Below are positions 1 through 5,757 of a stretch of 5,757 bases of DNA, piece after piece. Both the position numbers and the translations under genes were made by a program. This DNA comes from Planctomycetota bacterium (GTDB taxonomy: Bacteria; Planctomycetota; Phycisphaerae; UBA1845; CAIVHJ01). Each line of letters opens with the position of its first letter. Positions within the stretch are counted from its first letter, which is position 1. The notes under the pieces are model-generated. The model saw only the letters and a list, made by a program, of their open reading frames with translations, ran no database searches and had not been told where the DNA came from. The DNA is taken from the NCBI GenBank assembly GCA_022565195.1, contig JADFJZ010000125.1:1-5757 (forward strand), given 5' to 3'.

Positions 1-365
1 CCCGGATCATCGAGAAGCATTTCACACTCGACAAGAACCACTCCGAGTTTCGCGACCACCAATTGTCGGCGGACCCCGGAGAGATGACCGAACTTGTTCG
101 GGCGGTTCGCCAGACTGAAACACTGCTCGGATCAGGGGAAAAGCGGCCCCAGGAGTGCGAACAGACGGCGGAGCGTGCCCTGCGGCGGTCGATCACCGCC
201 GTGCGTGATCTGGCGAGCGGGGCAGTCGTTACTTGGGAGGACATCACCTGGGTAAGACCCGGCGGAGGGTTGCCGCCCGGGAAAGAGCATTTGATATTGG
301 GCAGAAAGTTGGCAAACCCGGTGCGCAGGGGTGACCGCATCACGTTTGAATCAGTGCAGGAATGA
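1..365 (+). CDS. Sialic-acid-synthase family (NeuB/LegI/PseI-type) nonulosonate synthase, C-terminal part
   Basis: The open frame runs in from the window edge (first full codon at base 3) and ends at TGA 363-365, leaving 120 visible residues. A TTG at 63 is not the real start, because conserved sequence continues upstream of it. Visible residues 4-9 are EKHFTL, the family signature near the end of the TIM barrel. Its His corresponds to one of the two His metal ligands known in NeuB. DHQLS follows, then a helix, then a C-terminal SAF (antifreeze-like) domain from about base 183 (RRSITA, followed by WVRPGGGLPP and the ILGRKLA region). Family enzymes condense phosphoenolpyruvate with an N-acetylmannosamine-type or 2,4-diacetamido hexose in the cytosol to give Neu5Ac, legionaminic or pseudaminic acid. 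The fragment cannot say which. The N-terminal two thirds lie outside the window. The next gene starts 9 nt downstream. Confidence 0.92.
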   Translation, partial: RIIEKHFTLDKNHSEFRDHQLSADPGEMTELVRAVRQTETLLGSGEKRPQECEQTAERALRRSITAVRDLASGAVVTWEDITWVRPGGGLPPGKEHLILGRKLANPVRRGDRITFESVQE

Positions 366-374
366 GCGCGTCGT

Positions 375-1085
375 ATGAGGCTGGTGATTCTGACTACGGA
401 GACATTGCACCACTGCTACTTCGTTCGCGAGGTGACGGCGTCGAATCCGGTGGATCTCGTTGTCATCGAGCGCAATCACCCGATTGCCCCTTTCGATACT
501 CACCATGCCTTCGAGGATCAGCGTGACGCCCACGAACGGGCGACGTGGTTCGGCGGCGGGCGTGCGTCAATCGAGGAGTTCGCCGAGACGCTGGAAGTCA
601 AATCCGCCAACGATCCCGATGCCATCGACCGCTTGCGGCGAGTACAGCCCGAGGTCATCGTTGTCTTTGGCACGGCCAGGCTGTCGCGGGCGGTCATCGA
701 GATTTGTCCGCACGGAATCGTCAACCTGCACGGCGGCGATCCAGAGCATTATCGCGGACTCGATTCGCGTCTGTGGGCGATTTATCACGGCGAGTATGAG
801 CACTTGCAAGTGACGCTGCACCGCGTGAACGAACGCCTGGACGACGGCGAGATCGTCGCGCAACGCCCGCTGCCGCTTCGCCGCGGTATGGGGATCCACG
901 AACTCCGCCGGGTCAGCACTGAAGTGTGCGTGGATGTGGTTCGCACAGCGCTGGGACAATGGGGCGGTGATGGAGGCTTCACGTCCAGTCCTCAGCGACA
1001 CCCGGGCCGGTATTACTCGTTCATGCCGGCAGTGCTCAAGGAATTGTGCAGGAGCAAATTCGAGGCCTATACGCGGGATCTGTGA
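375..1085 (+). CDS. Sugar N-formyltransferase-like protein (formyl_trans_N fold)
   Basis: This 236-residue protein has a Rossmann-like N-terminal half (MRLVILTTE; PEVIVVFGTARLS at about 92-104) and the formyltransferase catalytic signature. The Asn-His pair is N117/H119 in VNLHGG, and the Asp is D156 in RLDDGEI. The 39-residue gap from Asn to Asp closely matches methionyl-tRNA formyltransferase. PEHYRGLDS at 123-131 is typical of the branch found in polysaccharide loci, which moves a formyl group from N10-formyltetrahydrofolate to an amino sugar in the cytosol. It is too short to carry the tRNA-binding C-terminal domain of Fmt, so a housekeeping role is unlikely. The start is ATG 375, with AGGA at 358-361 as a rather distant ribosome site. 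The gene sits between a nonulosonate synthase and a deacetylase, so an amino group on the same glycan is the natural substrate. The exact sugar is not deducible. Confidence 0.85.
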   Translation: MRLVILTTETLHHCYFVREVTASNPVDLVVIERNHPIAPFDTHHAFEDQRDAHERATWFGGGRASIEEFAETLEVKSANDPDAIDRLRRVQPEVIVVFGTARLSRAVIEICPHGIVNLHGGDPEHYRGLDSRLWAIYHGEYEHLQVTLHRVNERLDDGEIVAQRPLPLRRGMGIHELRRVSTEVCVDVVRTALGQWGGDGGFTSSPQRHPGRYYSFMPAVLKELCRSKFEAYTRDL

Positions 1086-1991
1086 ATGGAAGGTGTGGAT
1101 CGACTCACAACCGACGGATTGGCCATCTTCTTGTTCCACGGCGTGGTTCGGCAGTCCCGCTATGCGGTGCGCAACTATACCGGCAAGCACATGGAGCGAG
1201 ATCGATTCTATCGGATCGTCGAGGGGCTCAAGCACGCGGGCAGCGCGCTTTCGATGGATGACGTGGTCGATCATTGCCGGTCCGGCAGGCCTTTCCCGCC
1301 AGGTGCGTTCGCGGTGACGTTCGACGACGGCTTCGAGAATAACTTTTCGATCGCGGCCCCGATCCTCAAGGAGTTCTCAGTGCCGGCGATGTTTTACATC
1401 ACCAGTAGTTTCGTCGAGCATAATGCCATGTCCTGGATCGACCGTATCGAGCACTGCCTGGAAGAAGTCTCGTCTGGCGTGTTGCAGTTTGGGTGGGATG
1501 AGCGGACGCACTCATTTGCAACGGTTGAAGATAAGATCGGCGTGCTCAAGCTCATCCGCAATCGAGTGAAGACCGATCCGAAGATCGATCCGGATGAGGT
1601 CGTTGAAATGGTATGCGCGCAGTGCGGCGTGGCAGAGGTTCGCCACAGCGCCGAGCCGATCGATCAAAAAATGAGCTGGGAGCAAGTAGCCCGATTGGGC
1701 GATGACGAACTTTTTACGATCGGCGGGCATTCGCACGGGCACAAGATACTGTCGTTTCTGTCCGCCGAGGAACTCGAAGCCGAGATCGCGACCAGCATCG
1801 ACTTGATCCAAGAGAAAATCGGCCTGCGCGTGCGGCATTATTCCTATCCGGAAGGATTGGAGCACTGTTATTCGAATGAAGTGATCGAAGTGCTGCGCGG
1901 CAAGGGCGTCGCCTGTTGCCCGACGGCGGTGGACGGCATCAACGACCCGCAGACGGACTTGTTTCGCCTGCGGCGGATCATGATCACGTAG
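1086..1991 (+). CDS. Polysaccharide deacetylase family protein (NodB/CE4-like), probably cytosolic
   Basis: This 301-residue protein carries the NodB-domain motifs. Motif 1 is TFDDGF at 78-83, where D80 would be the catalytic base and D81 a metal ligand. Motif 2 is GGHSHGHKILS at 213-223, where H215 and H219 would be metal ligands. YSYPEG at 252-257 stands in the motif 3 position, without the usual Arg. The early FLFHGV (15-20) is the common first strand of this group. About 130 residues, rich in acidic and helical sequence, separate motifs 1 and 2. There is no signal peptide or membrane segment, so it likely acts in the cytosol. Family members remove N- or O-acetyl groups from sugars with a divalent metal. 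ATG 1086 directly follows the upstream TGA (1083-1085), and a weak GGGA lies at 1075-1078, which suggests coupled translation. The protein ends soon after FRLRRI, so the C-terminal His motif of classical CE4 enzymes is not evident. Confidence 0.87.
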   Translation: MEGVDRLTTDGLAIFLFHGVVRQSRYAVRNYTGKHMERDRFYRIVEGLKHAGSALSMDDVVDHCRSGRPFPPGAFAVTFDDGFENNFSIAAPILKEFSVPAMFYITSSFVEHNAMSWIDRIEHCLEEVSSGVLQFGWDERTHSFATVEDKIGVLKLIRNRVKTDPKIDPDEVVEMVCAQCGVAEVRHSAEPIDQKMSWEQVARLGDDELFTIGGHSHGHKILSFLSAEELEAEIATSIDLIQEKIGLRVRHYSYPEGLEHCYSNEVIEVLRGKGVACCPTAVDGINDPQTDLFRLRRIMIT

Positions 1992-2009
1992 CGAGGACGG
2001 AACCGATCG

Positions 2010-3887
2010 ATGTGCGGAATCGCCGGACATATTGGAACGCGGGCAATCGACGAGGAACGGATCGCTGCTGCGCTGGGATTGATGAAGAACCGTGGGCCGG
2101 ATCATCAAGACAGCGTGGCATTCCGGCATGGCGAACTGCACGTCTCGCTGCTGCACTCGCGTTTGAGCATCATCGATCTGGAGCCGCGATCCAATCAGCC
2201 GTTCACGATCGGCGACTGTACGCTGGTCTTTAACGGCGAGGTTTACAATTACATTGAGTTGAGACAGCGTCTTCGGGCGCGCGGCGTGTCGTTCCGGACG
2301 GAGTCGGATACGGAGGTGCTGCTGCAATCTTACTTGACCTTCGGCGCGGATTGCGTGAATGACTTCGAGGGCATGTGGGCCTTCGCGATTTATGATCGGC
2401 GGAGCGGCGTGTTGCTGCTGTCGCGGGATCGCTTTGCCGAGAAGCCGCTGTACTACGCGCAGACGGGTCGTGGTGTGTTCTTCGGATCGGAAGTCAAGTT
2501 CATCCGCGCCCTGATGGGCCGGCGACCGCCGCTGAATCTGCGGCATCTCTCGCGGTATCTCGTGAACGGATACAAGTCTCTGTACAAAACGTCGGATACA
2601 TTCTTCGAGGGCGTGTGCGAAGTGCCGTACGCGACCGCGCTGAGCATCGGCGCGGACCTTGAGCCGCATCAACGCCGCTACTGGAATCCGACCCATCAGC
2701 CGGTGGCCATGACGTTGGACGAGGCGGTTGAGGGTTTTCGTGAGCGCCTGTACGACAGCGTGCGGCTGCGCCTGCGCGCCGATGTGCCCATGGCGTTTTG
2801 CTTGAGCGGCGGGGTCGATTCCGGCGCTCTGGCATCCATAGCTGCCAAGGAATTCAACCACCACGTACACGCGTTCTCGATCATCGACCCCGATCCTCGG
2901 TACGACGAGTCGGCCAACATTCAGGCCACCGTCAATGACTTGTCGTGTGAACATGCGACGATCACGATTGAGCGGTCCCCCTCGCTGGATGAACTGGAGC
3001 ACTTGATCCGCTACCATGACGCGCCGGTCTATACGATTTCGTACTACATCCACGCCATGCTCTCACGAGCTATGGCGGAGCGCGGTTTCAAGGTAGCCTT
3101 TTCCGGCACGGGTGCTGACGAACTCGTCACCGGCTATTACGATCACTTCAACCTGCACTTGTACGAGCTGCGCGAGCGCGCGGACCATGCTCAGTGGGTG
3201 GACGACTGGAACACGCACGTTCGCCCGCTGGTGAGGAATCCGCATCTGCGGAATCCGTCGCTGTATATTGAGAATCCAAGCGCCCGGGCGCATGTGTTCA
3301 TGCACAGTGAGCGCTTCGCGGAGTTTCTGAAACAGGAATTCCGTGAGTCGTTTCGTGAAGAGCACTTTTGCGATTCACTGCTGCGCAACCGCATGATGAA
3401 CGAGCTGTTTCACGAAGTTGTGCCCGCCATTCTCCACGAAGATGACCTCAACTCGATGCGCTATTCGATCGAGAACCGTAGTCCGTATCTGGACTCCAGG
3501 CTGTTCGAGTTCGCCTATTCGATCCCGCCTGAACACTTGATCCGCGACGGGTTTGCCAAAAACGTGCTCCGCGAGGCCGTCAAAGGCACCTTGAATGAGC
3601 AGGTACGTACGGACCGCCGCAAGGTCGGCTTCAATGCGTCGATCGGCTCGCTGTTTGATTTTCGCTCGCCGAACGTGCGCGAACGGATTCTCGATGACGG
3701 GCCAGTCTATGAACTGTTGCATCGGTCGAAGGTGGCCTCGCTGCTCGATCAAGACCAATGGACCAACAGTGAGAGCAAGTTTCTGTTCAACATCGTAAGC
3801 GCAAGGCTGTTCCTGGACATCGAGGACGAGCAGGCTGTGCCGCCCGCCGCGTCCATAGGTCAGCCATTCGTCGGCACAGCCAGGTGA
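2010..3887 (+). CDS. AsnB-type glutamine-dependent amidotransferase (asparagine synthetase-like)
   Basis: This 625-residue protein has both AsnB domains. The N-terminal class II glutaminase begins with Cys2 (MCGIAG), which becomes the nucleophile after Met removal. R51 (HSRLSIIDL), NQPF 62-65, NGEVYN 75-80 and D100 (SDTEVLL) form the glutamine pocket. The synthetase domain has the ATP-pyrophosphatase loop SGGVDS at 266-271, GTGADEL at 366-372, and IENRSPYLD at about 487-495. Ammonia from glutamine is channelled to an adenylated carboxylate. In glycan clusters such paralogues are thought to amidate uronic acids or other sugar carboxylates. Thr367 sits where asparagine synthetases usually have Glu (GEGSDE), which argues against aspartate as acceptor. 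The last 20 residues are a Pro/Ala-rich tail beyond the domain. The start is fixed by Cys2, and GAGGACGGA at 1993-2001 gives a ribosome site. It follows the deacetylase gene by 18 nt. Confidence 0.94.
   Translation: MCGIAGHIGTRAIDEERIAAALGLMKNRGPDHQDSVAFRHGELHVSLLHSRLSIIDLEPRSNQPFTIGDCTLVFNGEVYNYIELRQRLRARGVSFRTESDTEVLLQSYLTFGADCVNDFEGMWAFAIYDRRSGVLLLSRDRFAEKPLYYAQTGRGVFFGSEVKFIRALMGRRPPLNLRHLSRYLVNGYKSLYKTSDTFFEGVCEVPYATALSIGADLEPHQRRYWNPTHQPVAMTLDEAVEGFRERLYDSVRLRLRADVPMAFCLSGGVDSGALASIAAKEFNHHVHAFSIIDPDPRYDESANIQATVNDLSCEHATITIERSPSLDELEHLIRYHDAPVYTISYYIHAMLSRAMAERGFKVAFSGTGADELVTGYYDHFNLHLYELRERADHAQWVDDWNTHVRPLVRNPHLRNPSLYIENPSARAHVFMHSERFAEFLKQEFRESFREEHFCDSLLRNRMMNELFHEVVPAILHEDDLNSMRYSIENRSPYLDSRLFEFAYSIPPEHLIRDGFAKNVLREAVKGTLNEQVRTDRRKVGFNASIGSLFDFRSPNVRERILDDGPVYELLHRSKVASLLDQDQWTNSESKFLFNIVSARLFLDIEDEQAVPPAASIGQPFVGTAR
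3882..3887 (+). promoter_or_regulatory. Ribosome binding site overlapping the upstream stop codon
   Basis: AGGTGA is a six-base match to the 16S anti-Shine-Dalgarno complement (within GGAGGTGATC). It lies 7 nt before ATG 3895, and its last three bases are the TGA stop of the AsnB-like gene. Ribosomes ending on the upstream gene would be placed directly on this site. That supports both the chosen start of the acyltransferase and translational coupling. This is seen in the sequence; function is inferred. Confidence 0.65.
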
Positions 3888-3894
3888 AGTATCT

Positions 3895-4494
3895 ATGTGG
3901 AACTGGATTCGTACACTGTATTGGAGAGTAAAGCTGCGGACACGCGGCGCGCGGGTCGGCAGGAAGTTTCGCGTTCGGGGGCCGCTTGAGGTCTTGCTTC
4001 GCGACGGTGCTTCGTGGCGCAATATCACCATTGGTGACGATGTGACGCTCGGCGGCAGGACTTACATTCGCCTGCGAAAGAACGGGCGGATTGCGATCGG
4101 CAATGGAGTGAGCACCGGTTCGGAGGTGTGGTTCGTCGGCGCCAACGACGCGGAATTGGCTGTGGGCGATGCGACGACCATTGGCAGCTATTGCATTCTG
4201 AACGGCGGCCATGGGCTGCGGTTCGGGGCTCATTGTATTCTGGCGGCGTTTGCGTACTTCAACAGCTCGGATCACGGCTTCGCCCGGGGCGATTTGATTC
4301 AGCGGCAGGGCTTTGTCGGCGCGCCGATCGAAGTGGGTGATGATGTGTGGATCGGCGGGCACGTGTACGTCGGCAAAGGCGTGACCATCGGGCGGGGGAG
4401 CGTGATCGGTGCGGGTGCGGTTGTGGTGCGGGACATTCCAGAGTACAAAGTGGCGGTGGGCAATCCCGCTCGAGTTGTGAAAGATCGAGAGTGA
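3895..4494 (+). CDS. Left-handed beta-helix acyltransferase (hexapeptide-repeat, maltose/galactoside O-acetyltransferase-like)
   Basis: This 199-residue protein is built largely of hexapeptide repeats: ITIGDDVTLGG 44-54, IAIGNG 66-71, LAVGDATTIGSYCIL 88-102, LRFGAHCIL 108-115, IEVGDDVWIGG 145-155 and VTIGRGSVIGAGAVV 163-177. It closes with VGNPARVV 188-195, the usual end of the acetyl-CoA-dependent group. SSDHGF 124-129 sits in the loop where family members place the catalytic His, making H127 the likely base. These enzymes form trimers and transfer an acetyl (or other acyl) group from CoA to a hydroxyl or amino group of a sugar. Whether this one O- or N-acylates cannot be read from sequence. 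No signal peptide is present, but the basic, Trp-containing N-terminus (residues 1-24) could contact a membrane-linked substrate; this is weak inference. The start is supported by AGGTGA upstream, and the gene is 7 nt from the preceding one and 6 nt from the following one. Confidence 0.9.
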   Translation: MWNWIRTLYWRVKLRTRGARVGRKFRVRGPLEVLLRDGASWRNITIGDDVTLGGRTYIRLRKNGRIAIGNGVSTGSEVWFVGANDAELAVGDATTIGSYCILNGGHGLRFGAHCILAAFAYFNSSDHGFARGDLIQRQGFVGAPIEVGDDVWIGGHVYVGKGVTIGRGSVIGAGAVVVRDIPEYKVAVGNPARVVKDRE

Positions 4495-4500
4495 TCCGCG

Positions 4501-5643
4501 ATGAAGAAGCTGACCTACTGCACAAAATGCGTCATGCCGGATTCTAAGCCGTTCCTGACTTTCGACGCCGACGGCGTGTGTGCTGCCTGCCAGGCTCACG
4601 AGACCAAACAGGCACACCTCAGCGGCATCGATTGGACGGCGCGCCGGCGCCAGCTTGACGAGTTAGTCGAACAGGCCAAGGAAAGGAAGGCGCCGTTCTA
4701 CGACGTGCTCGTGCCGGTGAGCGGCGGCAAGGACAGCATCTTTCAAGTGCACATTGCCATGAAGTATGGCCTGCGCGTTTTGGCGGTGAACGTGGACTAC
4801 GGCATCAAGACCGAGATCGGCCGTCAGAATCTTGAGTTGATTCCAAAGATGGGGGCTTCGCTGATCATCATCAGGCCGGAGCAAAAGTTCCACACTCAAA
4901 TGATCCGCCTCGGCTTCGAGGACTACGGCGATCCGGACCTGATGAGTCACGGGCTGCTGTTCGCCTATCCATTGTGGACGGCGGTCCAGTTTCAAGTGCC
5001 GCTGGTGTTCGAGGGCGAAAACTCCGCCTTCGAGTACGGCGGGGACGAAGCCTCACGGCGGAAATTCCACATCGATCGCGCGTGGTTCCTCAAGCATGTC
5101 ATGACCAAAGGCATCACCGTCCAGGACATCTGTGCGAAGTACGATATCCCCGAGCGCGTTTTGAAGGTCTACGATTTTCCGGAAGCGGAACTCGCTGCCG
5201 CGAATATCGAAGCTGTTTTCCTGAGCAGCTTCTTTCCGTGGGATTCGGAGACGCACCTGGAGATCGCCAGGGAATACGGGTTTCAATCGCTGTGCGAGCC
5301 GCGCGAAGGCACATTCCGCAATTACGTGGGCATCGACGAGAAAATCAACCGCATACATCAATACATGAAGGTGCTCAAGTTCGGCTACGGCCGAGCGACC
5401 GACCACGCCTGCGAAGAGATTCGCAGCGGGCGAATGACGCGCGCGGAAGCGATCAAAATCGTCCGCAGCCATGACCGCCGGGATCTTTCGGATTATTATG
5501 TCGACGATTTCGTTGATCTGCTGCGCTATTCCAAAGAGCAGTTCTGGGCGGTGATGGACAAGTATCGCAATCGGGCGATTTGGGAGCAAGTGGACGGCCG
5601 GTGGAAGCTAGACGACTCGGCTTTGGATGAGGGCATGGAATGA
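4501..5643 (+). CDS. N-acetyl sugar amidotransferase (WbpG/PseA/WbuX-type)
   Basis: This 380-residue protein is near the family's usual length. It opens with the family's characteristic cysteine-rich start: CTKC at 7-10 followed by MPD, and CAAC at 27-30, probably a zinc site. An N-type ATP-pyrophosphatase fold follows, with VPVSGGKDS at 71-79 as the nucleotide loop, then VNVDYG at 97-101 and EGENSAFEYGG at 171-181. Characterised members (PseA in Campylobacter, WbpG in Pseudomonas) convert an N-acetyl group on a nonulosonate or UDP-sugar to an acetamidino group. WbpG draws ammonia from HisH/HisF-like partners. Neither partner is in this window; they may lie outside it, or another ammonia source may be used. 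ATG 4501 lies 6 nt after the upstream TGA, and GTGATC at 4491-4496 gives a partial Shine-Dalgarno match. The stop overlaps the next start. The presence of a nonulosonate synthase upstream supports, but does not prove, that substrate class. Confidence 0.93.
   Translation: MKKLTYCTKCVMPDSKPFLTFDADGVCAACQAHETKQAHLSGIDWTARRRQLDELVEQAKERKAPFYDVLVPVSGGKDSIFQVHIAMKYGLRVLAVNVDYGIKTEIGRQNLELIPKMGASLIIIRPEQKFHTQMIRLGFEDYGDPDLMSHGLLFAYPLWTAVQFQVPLVFEGENSAFEYGGDEASRRKFHIDRAWFLKHVMTKGITVQDICAKYDIPERVLKVYDFPEAELAAANIEAVFLSSFFPWDSETHLEIAREYGFQSLCEPREGTFRNYVGIDEKINRIHQYMKVLKFGYGRATDHACEEIRSGRMTRAEAIKIVRSHDRRDLSDYYVDDFVDLLRYSKEQFWAVMDKYRNRAIWEQVDGRWKLDDSALDEGME
5629..5633 (+). promoter_or_regulatory. Ribosome binding site for the terminal partial gene
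   Basis: GAGGG lies 6 nt upstream of ATG 5640, inside the last codons of the amidotransferase gene. Spacing and composition are close to ideal. This decides the start of the next reading frame, which would otherwise rest only on an open frame of 39 codons. Confidence 0.6.
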
Positions 5644-5757
5644 GGTTTGAACGCACCGACCCCGTGAGAGTCTTCAACGTCGGACTGGAGGGGCAGATCG
5701 ACATTTCCGACTGCGGTCGCGTTTATCTGGAGCAAGACGAGCAAGTCACCTTCGTCA
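5640..5757 (+). CDS. Start of an uncharacterised protein, cut by the window edge
   Basis: ATG 5640 overlaps the upstream TGA by an ATGA junction (5640-5643), and the frame stays open for 39 codons to the window end. The visible peptide starts MRFERTDPVRVFNVG, followed by a mixed hydrophobic/acidic part with CGRVYLEQDEQVTFV at its end. It has no signal peptide or membrane segment in the visible part. The segment resembles, from memory, small conserved hypothetical proteins that sit beside N-acetyl sugar amidotransferase genes in glycan loci. I cannot confirm this or assign a function. The evidence for a real gene is the stop/start overlap typical of coupled operon genes, the good ribosome site and codon use like its neighbours. 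It could carry a small accessory or partner protein for the amidotransferase; this is speculation. Confidence 0.7.
   Translation, partial: MRFERTDPVRVFNVGLEGQIDISDCGRVYLEQDEQVTFV

Noticed and set aside
63..365. A separate 100-residue gene starting at TTG 63
   Set aside because: The frame is open upstream to the window edge and encodes the EKHFT signature before this TTG, so this is only the tail of the synthase gene.
567..1274. 235-codon minus-strand open frame
   Set aside because: It spans the formyltransferase/deacetylase junction in antisense, with no conserved motif and no sensible place in the operon.
1568..1598. Tandem-looking GATCCGAAGATC/GATCCGGAT repetition
   Set aside because: It is imperfect and encodes the acidic stretch TDPKIDPDE in the deacetylase. 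Coding constraint and chance explain it.
1614..1625. CAQC (CxxC) in the deacetylase, possible metal site
   Set aside because: It is a single CxxC within the insert between motifs 1 and 2. No second clear pair was found nearby, so the basis for a zinc site is too weak.
1512..3053. Long open frame of 513 codons on the minus strand
   Set aside because: It lies antisense across the deacetylase and AsnB-like genes, both of which have clear family motifs on the plus strand. The translation is rich in Arg, His and Gln with no recognisable motif, as expected for the complement of GC-rich coding sequence.
3240..3251. Small inverted repeat CCGCA-TC-TGCGG
   Set aside because: It has only a 5-bp stem and a 2-nt loop, lies within the AsnB-like coding sequence and has no T-run. 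It is too short for a terminator or regulatory site.
3787..4617. 276-codon minus-strand open frame covering the acyltransferase gene
   Set aside because: It is antisense to a hexapeptide-repeat protein with many clear repeats. Its Pro/His/Arg-rich translation has no domain character.

Overview
The window is one gene-dense, single-strand stretch of a bacterial surface-glycan (O-antigen, capsule or flagellin-glycan type) biosynthesis cluster. Composition is fairly GC-rich by eye. All starts are ATG with short Shine-Dalgarno-like sequences, and the enzyme families are those typical of Gram-negative-type envelope polysaccharide loci. Nothing in the sequence fixes the phylum; a proteobacterium, planctomycete or similar lineage would all fit.

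Layout, all on the + strand: (1) 1-365, the 3' end of a sialic-acid-synthase-type (NeuB/LegI/PseI) gene, including its C-terminal SAF domain; (2) 375-1085, a short sugar N-formyltransferase-like protein; (3) 1086-1991, a NodB/CE4 polysaccharide deacetylase-like protein without a signal peptide; (4) 2010-3887, a full-length AsnB-type glutamine-dependent amidotransferase; (5) 3895-4494, a left-handed beta-helix (hexapeptide) acyltransferase; (6) 4501-5643, an N-acetyl sugar amidotransferase of the WbpG/PseA/WbuX type; (7) 5640-end, the first 39 codons of an unrecognised gene. Gaps run from 0 to 18 nt and the last pair overlaps by 4 nt, so the genes are almost certainly one transcript with translational coupling. 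No stretch over 18 nt lacks a gene, and I see no internal promoter, terminator, RNA gene, mobile element or CRISPR array.

Taken together, the genes look like a sugar-tailoring cassette. A nonulosonic acid is made by condensation with phosphoenolpyruvate. Amino groups on this or another sugar may be exposed by the deacetylase and capped by formyl or acetyl groups. Two different ATP-pyrophosphatase amidotransferases could add amide or amidine nitrogen. The families are individually known. The specific combination, the acceptor of the AsnB-like enzyme (which has Thr where asparagine synthetases carry a catalytic-region Glu), and the small terminal protein are the least explained parts.
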